NCBI GenBank assembly: GCA_951230915.1
Contig: OX579637.1
Location: forward strand, 24,428,001-24,492,000
Length of the DNA: 64,000 nucleotides
From: Antitrichia curtipendula
Taxonomy: Eukaryota > Streptophyta > Bryopsida > Hypnales > Leucodontaceae
Reading direction: 5' to 3'
This document shows, piece by piece, positions 23,920-36,419 of the stretch. The notes under the pieces are model-generated. The model saw only the letters and a list, made by a program, of their open reading frames with translations, had not been told where the DNA came from and did not search any database. Position 1 is the stretch's first letter, and each line of letters begins with the position of its first letter. The position numbers were made by a program, and so were the translations under genes.

Positions 23920-24776
23920 ATGGCCATGGCGGAATCCCATGTGACTGTATTTGGTCCTGCTTTGGAGTTGATGAAGAGCGTCAAATCGACCGACGGGCAG
24001 ATGCTGACCAAGCCTTTCCTTGATGTCTGTCGCAATGTGCTTCCGGTGATCGGTAGGTTTCGCTCGAATCTTCTAGCTCGTCCTCAATTTTGTTTAGGGC
24101 TCTTGTGCTTTGTTTTGAATCTTGGTATTTATAAAATAATTTAAGTGCTTATAATTTACACTCGGATGGTCAGATTTGGTTCAAAGGTTTTGTGGAGGGA
24201 GATTTGACGATGGGATGTGTGGATTTGCAGATAAGTTTGGGAGCTCTATGGCATTGGTGAAATCTGACGTTGGCGGCAACATTTTGGTAATGTCGTGTTG
24301 CGTCAATTTTATTTCACCGGTTGCTGGGAGACGCACTAGTCATTTTATATCGTGTCTTGTTTACTAGAATTGGATTATTTTGAAATTCTTAGTGACTAAT
24401 GGGTGAAGTAGAGAGTTTTGGCGTCCTCCAATAGTGATTGAAAATTTATAAATAATTTTTTTTTTCTAATAGAGAAATGCAATATAATGCAATTAGTATG
24501 CTTTCAATTAATTGAAAGAACCTATATTGTTGGCAAATACCACGTCATTGAGGTCCTATTTGGAGATAGATTGGTCTTTGGATTTTCAATTTGCTATGGG
24601 TCTAATCGTCTTGTAAGGCTGAGACTTCTGTGTTCTTTTTTGCAGAGACTGGATGATAAGTACGCAAGTGATCCTGCTGCGAACAACTTGCTTTATGACA
24701 TTGTTCGTGCTGAAGTTGCGGCCAAGATTGCCAAGGGTTCATCAAGCTGCACCAATGGTATGCTATGGTTGACCAG
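23920..24776 (+). pseudogene. 5' half of a glycolipid transfer protein gene (three exons)
   Basis: GLTP-fold proteins bind glycosphingolipids and move them between membranes in the cytosol. Exon 1 (23920-24052) encodes MAMAESHVTVFGPALELMK and TKPFLDVCRNVLPVI. Exon 2 (24231-24286) encodes DKFGSSMALVKSDVGGNIL. Exon 3 (24646-24776) encodes RLDDKYASDP..AKIAKGSSSCTNGMLWLTR. Introns are GT-AG and phases match. The Asp and Asn of SDVGGN and the Trp of LLWLTR-type motifs correspond to headgroup-binding residues of human GLTP. A donor follows exon 3, but no later exon (C-terminal half, with the conserved His) is found downstream. After about 25050 the sequence becomes TTCCC-rich and ends in the 31-nt repeat at 25151. 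It is a captured or truncated copy; a gene with a very long third intron is less likely. The three exons themselves have no stop or shift. Confidence 0.85.
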
Positions 24777-25039
24777 GTAACGTTATATCCTAAATCACCA
24801 AGGATTCGTGGTTTTTAAATAACCATTTTGATTGATCATATTGTGAAAATATAGGTTAGATACTAAGGATTTCACTTCAATTTGCAACCCTAACGCCCGT
24901 TGTACCTGCATTTTCATCTGAAAGACAATCGAGCTTGAATACCATCGTGCTTTCTTCGTGACGCTTGATTGTCAGCTCTCCAAACGCGAAGAGCTCCTGC
25001 TTCTGCAAATCGCTGAGAATAATTTCATGTCTTGCTTTC

Positions 25040-25181
25040 GACGGAGTTCGGCATTCCCCTTAAAGTTCCCTATATTCCTCCAAAGTTCCCAATATCGTTC
25101 CCGCGTTACTACGACGTTCTCGCGATATCCCCGAAGTTCCCCTCATTGGAAGCGTAAGCGTGTTTAGAAGGGGCCCATAAA
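25040..25181 (+). repeat. TTCCC-rich array plus 31-nt terminal sequence, copy 2
   Basis: Words such as AAGTTCCCTATATTCC, AAGTTCCCAATATC, CGTTCCCGCG and GAAGTTCCCCTC recur every 12-25 bp at 25055-25145. They are followed by the 31 nt at 25151-25181 that match 20651-20681 exactly, 4500 bp away. It looks like a subterminal repeat array and end of a transposon. Confidence 0.6.
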
Positions 25182-25306
25182 GAAGGAAGAGGCGGTCCCC
25201 AACTAAAGCAGAGAAAGAGACATCCAAAGAGTTTACACATACTGAAAACCCCCAATAAACTTGCATTCAGGGGCTGGAATGAAGTACTTGACCCGTCGAG
25301 ACTTGC

Positions 25307-27395
25307 ATGACATACATTGAATGGTGTTACATTGACAAAGCCTTCCCGGAAGAGCGGCACAACCATCACCGCCGGTTCCATAAAGTCAACTTGAAATACT
25401 GCATCGATGAGGCCTTCAAACAACAATGCATCGAAGTATATCAAGTGTTGTACGATAAGCCCAATGTAAGAAGGAATGAAGTCCACCTTTTCATTGCACG
25501 AGGTGTACATTCAGAGGTCAAATTGAACAAGCGGGTGGATTGGTCCACCTTGAAGAACACACCATCTCAGCTCAAAATACCAACACCATTGAATGGAATA
25601 ATTGCAAGGGGGGCTATGAGGTATCCCAAAGGAGGACTAGGCAGGATCAACACACGTATTGAGCCGCCCGACACTTCGGAGACACTAGACTCTTCAACGG
25701 ACGATGACTCTAATGGGGCTCGTAAATCAAAGATATTAACCCATAGAGGAAAACAACGTGCAAAAAGGCGGAGGGTTCAGCATGCAATTTATGAAGAAAT
25801 TCCGGAGTAAGGTGCTCATGTGCAATTCTATGGCTCTAAAGAACCAGTGGTTGGAGTTCTTGCGGGACAGGTCCAAGTACCTGATGAATCAACTATTGGA
25901 ATTGCTGATGTCATGACTGCTGCAGAAGACATACAGAGCTTGAGGGTGTAGTTACAAGATAGAAGTGTTGAAATGCATGCTCTGTATGAAGATGAACAAA
26001 GGTTGTGACAAGGACAAGGACAAGGACCTCCTTGCAATTCTCAAATTCTGGTGCAAGATGTCTATGGTGCTGCTGCCATGTCTGCAAAAGAAGAATCATT
26101 GTCTTTTCTTGAATTTTCCACCACCGCCAACGTACCAATGCAAATTGAAGTTTGGGGCATGGTTATGGACAATAGCTTTGAGCTGAACGACTTGCGAGCC
26201 GAAAACCAAAAATTACAAAGTTGTTTGCATGCGTTGGTGGAGCAATACTACCAATGGAAGTTGGCATGCGTGTTCACCGTCGACAAAACCCGACAACTAG
26301 TAGCAAAGTTGAAGAATGGACCACTGCTACAATCAATACAATCAAGAAAGGATGTTTGGCTTGACTTCATGGGCCCTTGTGGATGATCTTTTTACTCCCA
26401 ACATGAAAACCATCGAGCTTGACGGTGGAAAAACAATCATTGATTGGTCCCAAGAAGGGTGGGATTACAAAAATCAGTTTGGATCAAAATTCAACTACAA
26501 AGGTGAGCCGTTGTTGGAGTGGCCAAATCCTTCAAGTTTTGTGCACGATGGGACCGTATGCCCCATTTGTATGAATCCATTTGGCCTTGAAGGTGGAATG
26601 CACTTGGGCACGTGCAACCACTTGTACCACCCATTTTGCGTCATCAGTTCTATGATTATCCGTTGTCGGTGCGCATTGTGCAAGGCTCCTATCCATGAGC
26701 ACTTGTACGAATTGTTTGGCTTGATCCAATATATGCCACCACATTGGGAATTCCATATCAATAATGCCCCCGATCACTATAATATGTGGGGAACAGACTT
26801 GGTGTGGAGCTGGAAATTGCAAATGACATCATTGGATAAGACACATGTTGGTATTGAAATTGGTTGGGAGAGTGACCCGGATCAAATTGTCCAAGTCTGC
26901 CACCACTTGATTCCGATGAAAGACAGGCAGAGCCAAGGACGACGGAATTTTTTCTTCCAATGCTTCAATAAACATTGGGACGAGGTTGGAAAGAAGTTTC
27001 AATTTAGACCTCACCCCAGGCATCGGTTGTGGGGCGTTGATGGAGTCCATGTCACCGATGACGACGGGATTTGTAGTAAGGAGGATCTTGACATACCCAT
27101 TTCGGCGGAGCTTGCTCAATTACTGGAGTTTGAGTGGAGGGAAACTTTCAGGAATGAAGGGTTGGATTTCCTCCTTGAGCAACATAGCCCATATACATGC
27201 CAAGCTCTAGAGAGCTTCAAGCAATCGCAAATTATGAGGGCCATTTTGGAAAAAGATGGACCGGCGAGGAGAACTGGGTCTGCGATTCGTAGACTTCAAT
27301 TAGGCTCTGGCAAAGATTTTCCCATGCAGCACGGCACATACGACGATAAAATTGGACCCAATGGCATTGCAAATAGTCCAATGAACATCGACTAA
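25307..27395 (+). pseudogene. Coiled-coil/RING-H2 protein gene (copy B), lightly decayed
   Basis: 25307-26386 is one frame with three stops (TAA 25808, TAG 25949, TGA 26006), each one C-to-T step from CAA, CAG or CGA. It encodes the aromatic N-terminal domain shared with copy A, an acidic linker (SSTDDDSNGAR), a basic segment (KQRAKRRRV) and a coiled coil (LNDLRAENQKLQSCLHALVE). One frameshift between 26316 and 26386 leads into an intact 359-codon frame (26316-27395). It holds a RING-H2 finger: CPIC at 82-85, C100-x-H102, H105, C108 and C119-x2-C122. RING-H2 fingers usually recruit E2 ubiquitin enzymes. The ~220 residues after it (EIGWESDPDQIVQVCHHLIP) match nothing I know. No host function is suggested; two copies in one window point to a mobile family. 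Confidence 0.55.
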
Positions 27396-27399
27396 GTGC

Positions 27400-29800
27400 A
27401 TTTTCTAGTGTAGTAATTACTAAGTAGCAAATCATATTTTGTGTATACACTTAGGCACTTATCATTACCGATGTTTATAGAATTGCTACTTTGGTAGTTT
27501 GGTACTACAAACAGTATTAGACAAAGACTTGTGGATATGCATATTTTATGATGGAAAAAGCACTATATGCTTTTTCAATTTTGATTATTTTGTACTACAT
27601 TATGGATATGAAATACAATTATTCAATTGTTGAATTCCTTTGCATGATGCATGTATAATTCCTTGACTAAGAACTTGTTGAGTAATAAGTTTATAAACTT
27701 ATTATACTTTCTGATTATCAACATTTCAATGTGAGAAGTATTTTTTCAAATTTAGAAAATATAGTGTAATAGAAAAATGGGAGCAAACTTAATTTTTTTT
27801 AAATAAACGGAATAGTAGGGATGCAAAATATATATTCTTGGACATCCCTAACCATTATCTCGTACAAACAAACTGGTTCCAGCCAATAAAACAAATTTGG
27901 ATTTTGAGGAAGTTCATGAATTAAAAAATAAAAATTTAATTTGGTACGATTAAGAACACAAAAATAACTAGACTAATTCCAAAAAAATTAGAGTCTTCCA
28001 AACAGTATGCTAATGTTCCAAAGTCCAAACATTATGCTATCGATTATTAAATTCTAAAAGAACAGCATATATAAATTTAATTTTTTTTGGTAGGATTTAA
28101 TTCGTTTCATTATGGCTTTCTACTCCTTCCGTTTTCAAATTTGTATAAATTCTAGAGAATTTTTTGTTTCTCATTCTTAAAAATAAAAAAATATTGCATT
28201 TGCCTTAGTTTCCAGAATAGTTGTTTCCCAAGGGGAGAAAAGCACTATTCATCTTCTTATAATTTTTCTTCTCCAAAAGCTGCATTTTATGCCTGCACAA
28301 TTTATCATCAAAAATTGTTAAGATCTAAAAATCTAGCGATCAATATTTTTTATAATTAATTCCACACATCCTACTATCCTAGACATAGTACACTTTTTTT
28401 TTGTACGCTTCTATTAAAAATTTCAAATACATCCTATACACAAAAAAATATCAAAGTGGAAAGACTCATTGAAAAATTTCATTGTCAAAACATTGTTAGG
28501 CCTTTAGGGGTTGAACATAACTCTCTTACAATCTACTTGTTCAAATTTTCAAGAATTTCGTCCAAACATTTTTATACTAGTCTAATATAATATCCTACAA
28601 CTAGATATGGAAAAAAAAGAAGCAATTACATACAATATCTAAGCTTCTAAGGAAAATTTTAAAATAATTTATCATCGTGTTTTGAATTTTAGAGTAGAAA
28701 GAGGAGCTCATTATATAGGTAGGAGGTGGTAGGAGGTACAACAACCCACATGAGATATGTTAACCCCTAAAGGATCAAATTGTGTTTTGGGGCGACATAG
28801 CAATTTTAGGCAGCTCACTACGGATGGAATTTTTCTTTCATTTCTTTGAAAGTGTCACACAACATGTGCCCGAGGAATAGCTTTAAGGCCCAATAATTTT
28901 TGTAATATTTGACTACATGGTTAGAAAGTTATTGTATGATTTGTGGGTTTTCTTTGAACTTTAGGCAGCCCAGGCAGCTCAGAAAATTTCTTTAAAAATG
29001 ACTTTTTAAAAAAATAAAAATTTGAAATTGGTTTATTAGATTTTCATCTAAGTGGAAAGCTTTGGATCATCCCATTTTGATCAATGAGTCAAAAGTTATG
29101 AGGAGTTTTAGTTTGGGGTAGTTTGTCATTAGTTATAGAATCTATACATAATAAAAAAGTTTGAAATCCTTTATTTAATTCAGTTTTTAATATTATTGGG
29201 AAAAAACAACAACATTAGTTGTAGATTTTTTATTAAAACATTTTTACCATTGGGACTGGAATTTTTCAATTCCATAAATAAAGTGTTTATAATTTAGTAT
29301 TTTGGCTCATTTTCTAATTTCTACTTCTTTCTACTTACTATTTTTTTTGTACATGTTATACAAATCCAAATGATTTGAAATTTTTTAAGCATGTAGCCAA
29401 CTTGAATTGAAGAATGAAACCAAAGAGTTACAACCATTTGGACTTTGTTTCATACCAATATTGCCTTCTGAAGTGCAGCTGCCCGGATTTTTGCAATGGT
29501 AAAAAAAGAATTTTTGTAAGTTCAAACACTAATATCTTGCAATCTACACGGCAGAAAATTTCTGAAATTTTTTCCACATCTTTTCAAATCAGTTTACTAA
29601 AAGATCCTATGGTTAAATTTGTCCTAAATTGTTTTTTTTCTAAAATTTGGTAGTTGTCTTAAAAATGACAGTTTTAGAGTGGTTTTCGTGAAAATTGAAA
29701 ACATAGTCAAAAACCTTTAGGGGTTAATTACAATTAGTGTTTAGGAGTTCCATTGCTCATGGTGAGCTCAAATTAAAGTAGGATTTTAGAGGTTGAAAAC
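27400..29800. other. AT-rich stretch, no gene seen
   Basis: No credible coding sequence. TACTCCTTCCGTTTTCAAATTTG near 28120 resembles a decayed Stowaway left end, but I found no partner. The phrase AGGCAGC(C/T) near 28810 and 28965 recurs without clear structure. Confidence 0.4.
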
Positions 29801-29819
29801 TTGATGTACTATCCTATTA

Positions 29820-31700
29820 TCAAATCCAAAATCAACAAACCGTTGAACTTTTCTGGGCGCAAAAAAATGATTGTATTTTACTTCAATTCCAAACATAAGT
29901 AGATGTCTAGATTACAATTATCAAACAAACCATTTAACTTGAATCCCAAATATAAAACAAATTGTATTCGATTTTTTTCCAAGACAATTTTAGTATCTAA
30001 ATGGTTATTGATTTTTTTTTTTAAAGTAACCTATATCCAAAAAGAAAAGAAGAGGTATTTGATTTCAATTTCTAAATGGCTAAATCCAAACATAATTAGG
30101 CTCTCATTACTAAAACAAAGCATTGAACATTTGAACTCAAATCCAAAAAAGAGAATTACATTTGAATACATTGTAATACGTTAATTATAAGAATTCCAGT
30201 TTCCAATTACTTGTAGACCCCATTACCAAAAATAAACCCACTCAATTAGAACTCTACAAAATATGAGACGTATTTGATTAGTTTTTTGAACTCTAAATCC
30301 TTTTAGTTTCTATTTGGAGAATTCAAAAATGCATCCTTCAACTTGAATTACAAAAAATGTGTACCTTATCTTTTATTATAAATCCAAAAACTTCTAGCTT
30401 CTACTTTCAAATTTAATTTTCTTGAAGCATGCAAGTCAGTTTTCATTTTCTGAAAATCTTTTTTTGAGGGGTGGATCCTAGTTCTGAAGTGCTTGATGAA
30501 GGCAAGAAAGAGAGGTCCGGGTCCAAGAAGGGAGCAACATGCTTCTATACATTGTCTTTGAACTCAAAAAGTGGTTGGACCCTTTAATGCAGCCATTGGC
30601 TTCAAGATATTCCCAAAATCAAATTCAGGGCTGGTTGCATTAATGGGTTCCCCCTCTCCATAGGGCAAGAAGAATCCTCTGACCAAGTTCAACTTCGATT
30701 TTGACTTCCCTCCATACTCTGGCTAAGGGGTAGGACGTCCATGCCCTGGTGTCCGCGCCCTGACCAGACGTCCGCGCCCTGTCTAGATGTGCTCGCCCTG
30801 ACCTGGGTATATGTGTGAAAACTTATCCAAGTGACAGACCTGAACTCCCTTCACGCCAAGTTTGAACTCCTTCCAAGAAAAGTTTGAACTCCCTCCAAGC
30901 CAAGTTCAAACTCCCTCCAGGCCAAGTTTGAACTCTCTCCATGACAAACTTGAACACGCAAACTCACAAACTTGATTATACAAATATCTTAAGTAGTACT
31001 TCATTACAATCCTAAACCCCTCTACTAGCCCCTTCCAAAAAAAACAAGTTGAGGGTGAATTCCACAAAAATCTTAACAAGTATTTCATCTCAATTCCAAA
31101 GCCTTCTCCGATTCTATTACCAAAAAGTACCGTTGAATTTGAATTCCAAAATAACTTAAATAGTATTAGAACCCAATCCCAAAACCTTCTAAAATCATCC
31201 CATTACACAAATTAAATTTTCAAGTTGAATGATTGAATTCCAAAATAACATGACTAGTATTTAATTTCAATCCCAAAGACCCAAACCGTTTTGGTAATTG
31301 GTATCCCCATTACCAAAATATATACCGTTGAACTTGAATTCCAAAATAATTTTAGTATTATATTTCAATCCCAAAACCTTGTAGGATCACCATTCTAAGA
31401 ATATACCATTGAAGTTTTGAAGATCTAAACCCTTGTAGAGTTGTAGCCTCTTTTTTCGAATACAAATCCTATCAATATATTTCAATGCATTATAATATGT
31501 ATTTGATTTCAAATTTTTAATCCAAACCCTTGTAGCTATTTATTTCAAAAATAAAGCCTTCAACAAAAAGCCCAAAAATATAAGTTGGTTATGATTTGAT
31601 TTGTAAACTCCAAACCCTAAAGTAGAATCCCAAAGGGTTTGGAGTCCTAATAAAAGAGAAGAATCTCAAATAGGTTCTAATTAGAACTTTAGAAGAATAA
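29820..31700. repeat. Diverged ~90-110 bp tandem repeats inside the hAT region
   Basis: The units share phrases such as CCGTTGAACTTGAATTCC, AAAATAA, AGTATTTGATTTCAATCCC and AAACCCTTGTAG. They are well preserved at 31080-31440 and looser elsewhere. Similar phrases return at 36420-36600 on the other side of the transposase, so the repeats probably belong to the hAT element. Confidence 0.5.
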
Positions 31701-32150
31701 AAATTGAATCTTTAAACTTGAATATAAACAAATATATACCTTCTCTTTCTTTAGGATTCCAAATCCTTTGGAATTCTACTCAAATAAATTTTATCCTTCT
31801 TGTTTGGAAGTTCATTTTCATTTTCAAAATTATTAATTTTTGGATGAATCTTAGTTCTCAAGCGCTTGGTAAAGGCAAGAAGGAAAGGTCCGGGCCCTTG
31901 AAGAAGGGAACAATATGCTTCCATACATTGTCTTTGAACTCGAAAAGTGATTGGAACATTTAATGCAGCCATTGACTTCAAGATATTCCCTGAAATCAAA
32001 TTAAAGGCTAGCTGCATTGATGGGTTTCCCCTCTCCAGGGAGAAAGAAGAATCCCATGTCCAAGTTCAACTTTGATTTTGACTTCTCCCTATGCAATGGC
32101 TGAGGGGTGGGACGTCCGTGCCCTGTCCAGGCGTTCACACCCCTCCAAGA
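30472..32150. repeat. Direct duplication of ~310 bp, offset ~1370 bp
   Basis: 30472-30790 and 31841-32140 align throughout: AGGCAAGAA, CATTGTCTTTGAACTC, TTTAATGCAGCCATTG, CTTCAAGATATTCCC, CCAAGTTCAACTT and GATTTTGACTT occur in both in the same order. Both copies run into a GACGTCC GC-rich array, so the 5' region of the hAT element appears to be duplicated in tandem. Confidence 0.75.
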
Positions 32151-32400
32151 CGTCCGTGCCGTGACCAGAAGTTCGCGCCCCACCAGGACATCTGCGCCCC
32201 TGCGTCCGTACCCTGACCAAAAGTCCGCGCCTTGGCGGGACGTTCGTGCCCCCTTGACGTCCTCACTTGCACATGCTATCCGCGCCCCGATAGAAAGAAG
32301 CATGACGTTTTCCACCAAACCTACCCTTCTCTGACGTCCCCGCCCCTACACAATAGTTTCGTACCCCTACACTCCCAAGATATAAAGGCAACCATGTTGT
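32100..32400 (+). promoter_or_regulatory. GC-rich GTCCGCGCCC array and TATA box before the hAT transposase
   Basis: About ten degenerate units of 18-22 bp (GACGTCCGTGCCC, AGTCCGCGCC, GACGTTCGTGCCC) fill 32108-32350 and are followed by TATAAAG at 32381-32387. The transposase frame starts about 240 bp downstream. The array is probably the element's promoter or subterminal transposase-binding region. Confidence 0.5.
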
Positions 32401-32627
32401 TGTGACTTCCCTACATTTTTCATCTTAGCCTCATGATCTTGGATTTCAATTCACTTTGAGCTCTTTGTGAGTCTACTTGGATGGCAAATGGCTCTGGTTT
32501 GCTGCTGAGGTGATGTAAAAATCAATTCAAGCAGTGGATTGGCGCTAATTATTAATTTGTCCTTTTCATTTGGTGTGATAGCCTCTTCTACGTCCTAGAA
32601 GAACACATTTCCATTCGTCGTGAACAC

Positions 32628-34910
32628 AATGGGAAGTCAACAAAGGCAAACAAAAGAATGAGAACCATGGTATAATTTCTCTGAGAATGGGAGCAATGTG
32701 AGCTATGTTTTCTACAATGCAACATTTAGCTATAAACGTGAGTGCACTTTTGCTCACTTTGAATATGGCGCAAAGTTCGAAAGGTCAATTTGTTGTAGTG
32801 CGCTGCGTGCTGTATGCCACCGATTTGCAAATTGTACAAACTTTTTCCCGCAATGATTGAGCCCCGAGGACATATACAAAGGAGAATCAATTCCGGGTGG
32901 TCCATCGAGAGCAATTCTAGTCGCAAGTTCAAGCCAATCCACTCAGAACGAAGTGACGGAGGGGGCCCTAGTGGGGACCAAGTTGAAGGGGCTACTCTCC
33001 CTGAAGGGAATGACCCAAAACTGAGGTCCCAAAGTCTTGCTGCATCAAATTTCACGAAATTTGGGACATTACTTTAGCAACGCATGAAGGATGCTTTTAA
33101 CATTGCAAAAAAGAAGGAGTTGGATGACAAGTGGGCATCATTTTTTTACAAGGCAAACGTGCCATTTAATGTGGCAAGGAATCCAACCTTCATTGAGGTT
33201 GTCTTCACAACCTCAATGGCAAGGTTTGAATACAATCCACCTTCTTATCATCAAATCAGGACTAAGTTGATTGAACCCAAGAACTTGCAGATTGAGAAGC
33301 AAATCAAAACCAAAGTTGGTTTTGCAATGAAGCATTATGGAGTGTCAATATGCACGTGAACCAGTTGGGATGACATGAACCAGAGACCCCTAATGAATGT
33401 GATGATGTCGTGTCCTACCGGTGATGTATTTTTGGAGGCCATTGACACTACCGACAACAGAAAAGACATGCGCTATGTAGCGGACTAGATGAAAGTATTC
33501 ATTGAAAAAGTGGGTTTGAAACACGTCACGCAGATCTGTACGGATAATGCAGGGAACATGCTTGGAGAATTAGATGATATCGTTCACACATACCCCCACA
33601 TTTTCAAGCAGGGCTACATAGCACATGCCTTGGATCTCATGTTGGAAGATTGGACCTAAGTACCTGAATTCAAAGATTTAATTGAGAGGGCAAGAAGATT
33701 GTGTCAATACATTCAAAACCATCACGCGACTATGTCTGCTTTCTGAGAGTTGAGTCCAAACCTTCAACTCGTAGTGCCAAACGAAACCCGCTTTGTTTGT
33801 AATTTCCTCATGTTGCACCGACTGGAGAAACTTTGACGAGTACTGCTGCGGTTAAAAGACCATGCGCGCATTCAAAATTACTTTGATGGTTTGCGAGACA
33901 GACAAAATGGGCCACAAGCAAGTACGATTGCATGTAATGTGGTATGTACTATTGAAGATGTGGGCTTCTGGCAACGATGCGTGAATTATGTGCACATGAC
34001 TAAAGATGTGTTGAAGGCATTGTACATATTTAATGGCTGAAAACCACCTATGGGTCGAGCGTGGCTTGCAATGCACAATTTGAGAACCCACGTGTTTTCT
34101 TTAAAAGAGCCACCCTTCAACCTATGAGATGACATAGCCACCACCATGGAGGAGTCTTTTCAAATAAGGTGGGACATGGTCTTTACGGATGTTCACTACG
34201 CCGGAGCCCTTTTGAATCTGTTGGATAACGTGGCGCTAAGGGCTGATGGAGTTGCCCTCCGTGCATTGTACCGAGTCATCTACAAAATGGCAAATGTAGT
34301 GGATGTACAATTTCACGACATGCTGGCGGAATTAACAGAATTCGAGGAGGGCACGGGGCCATAAAGTGCTGCGGAGACACCCGACATCCGAGCGACATAG
34401 ATGCTTCCCCACCAATGGTGGCACAGGGTTGGAGATCGAGCACTATCTAAGATTGCCGTGCGTATTCTAGCATTGACATGTTCAGCATGCTCGTATGAAA
34501 GGAATTGGAATATGTATTCGTTTGTCCACAACAAGGTCCGGAATTGGTTAGCCCCCAAGAAGGCTGAGTCATTGGTATATATTTATACCAATAGCCGTGT
34601 ACTTCAACAAAGACCAAAGGCTGATCCGATTTGTTGGTACGATGCTAATATCTACTCGGAGGATTCTGATCTAGATGCTCTTGGCTCCATTCAAATAGAT
34701 GAATGCAATCGTGAGTTTGATATACTGGTAGCTGAGGAAGAGGCTGATGTGGAAGCCAACCAAGCACCCCAAGAGTACCGACCAAATCCAGAATTGTAGA
34801 GGGCGAGGGCCAATCACCTCGAGGAAGCTAGAAATTACTATGGAGATGATGATGGAATGGAAGAAGAAGTCCTCCCTGGTTGCTGGGGCCCTTGGGGAGC
34901 CAATCTTCAC
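32628..34910 (+). pseudogene. hAT-superfamily (DUF659-type) transposase with many stops
   Basis: hAT transposases excise and insert DNA elements with 8-bp duplications. From 32814 to 34797 one frame is maintained with ten internal stops (five TGA, three TAG, two TAA) and no frameshift. A DUF659-like region reads NPTFIEVVF, WDDMNQRPLMNVM and QICTDNAGNM followed by AHALDLMLEDW. The C-terminal dimerisation domain reads CSACSYERNWNMYSFVHNKVRNWL, where ER-W carries the third catalytic residue. The frame continues past a TAG at 34797 with an acidic tail. The N-terminal part from an ATG at 32628 may hold a decayed BED-type finger, but I cannot see clean zinc ligands. The element is non-functional as it stands. 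Confidence 0.8.
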
Positions 34911-36136
34911 TAAAGTCCTCCCCCCCTCTGGCCCTCAAAATGCAGTTGTTCCGGGAGTACAGCCTTTGTCTTTGGAGAGTGATGACCCAGACGCAGTGGA
35001 CGCCGATGATGATAATGTTCCCTCCAACAACAACGTTGACCTCCCTCTAGAAAACGAAGAGGGAAATGGAAATGGAAATGGCGGTGGAAATCTGAGGAAC
35101 AATGCAACTCAGAATACTGAAGGATTTGTTTGCGATCGCAATGGCAGTAGGGGGCCCAAAGGAGTGGTTGGCTGCGAGAGCAATAGAGTTGTCAAAGGGC
35201 GCCATGGCCAGAAAATTGGAAATATAGGAATGGCACAACCGATTGCAAAAAATGTTAGAGGAGTTCTTGAAGCGGGAGCACGGCATTTTGACCCTGAACG
35301 TTTAGATACCAGTGAAGTTTTTTGCGTTTATTGACCCGCCTGAAGATGAAGACCGTATACCCCCACCGATTGCAGTGCATACTGTTCTTCCTAACCAGAA
35401 TACACCAATGCAACGTTTCCTTAATCCTTCTTCTCTCGCAACTTCGAGCGTTCACCGTCAACCTTCCCAAAAAGGGCTAGGTTTAGTGGGAAATGTTGAA
35501 TTGACGCCTCCAAGCATTTCAAATGTTCCAATGGGTGGTAGACCCCCTACCGCTCCTCGACTTGTAGTTCACCACACCATGGGTGAATATCAACAAGGAC
35601 GTGGAAGGACTGCCGTCCGTGGAAGAGCAAGGGGTCGTGCAAGGACTGGAGATGGTATTGGAATTAGAAGTGGACGAAACAACAACAAAGCGTCATCGTC
35701 TAGGCCTTCTAAACCCCCTCTCCTAGGAATTGGGGTCAGAGATCCGAACATGGTGATAGAGCCATTCTTGAATACGTATGTTCCAGGACCAACTTTGTCT
35801 ACTCCAGCGCATGTCGTTCCTCAAGTACAAGGAGGCCCCATTGTAAATTTTGACGCGGAGGATCCTAGAGCTCAACAACATAAGAGGTTTAAATGCAGTC
35901 GTAGGCATGGTGAAATAGCTATGGAGCTTCGAAATGAGAACTCCAAAGTAGAGGGCCACTACACCACAGGTGGTGACAATGGAAGAGATGAACATGGAGC
36001 TAGTGAAGGCGGTGATGATGAAGATGACCTTGATAGTGATGAGGCACCAACAAATGATGATGTGGTCATTCGAAATGCTGCATTAGGGGATCCGGGTATA
36101 CAAGAAGTTCGCAGATCAAGTTGTTTCAACAATTGA
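34911..36136 (+). pseudogene. RG-rich, acidic second ORF of the hAT element
   Basis: Two overlapping frames (34747-35334, then 35312-36136) read as one protein with a shift at a T run near 35318. Features are an Asn/Gly/acidic segment, a central Arg-Gly-rich patch (GRGRTAVRGRARGRARTG, about residues 96-113 of the second frame), Pro-rich parts and an acidic tail (GGDDEDDLDSDEAPTNDD). RG patches often bind nucleic acid. It may be an extension of the transposase or a separate accessory protein. I know no homologue. Confidence 0.4.
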
Positions 36137-36419
36137 GGGGCAGCCTAAACCATCTGTAGATCTTCATTCATCATTAGTTCAAGACAATTGCGCCAATTGA
36201 AACATAAAGTAATGAAGATCTACAAGAGCAAGAAGGAGGGTCTGAGTTAACCAATGGAAGAAGAGGCGTATCTTAAAAGTATAGATTCATTGTGTTGTAA
36301 AATTGTTATTGCACTAAATAATGCTTGAAATTTATAAATGTTATTGCCTTATTGGTTATTTGAAATAGTGAAGTCTCCAATTGTGTTTGCAAAATTATCA
36401 CTTTTGCCATATATGTAGA

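Noticed and set aside
28118..28145. Third Stowaway MITE (TACTCCTTCCG)
   Set aside because: No inverted partner end or second TA was found within a few hundred bp.
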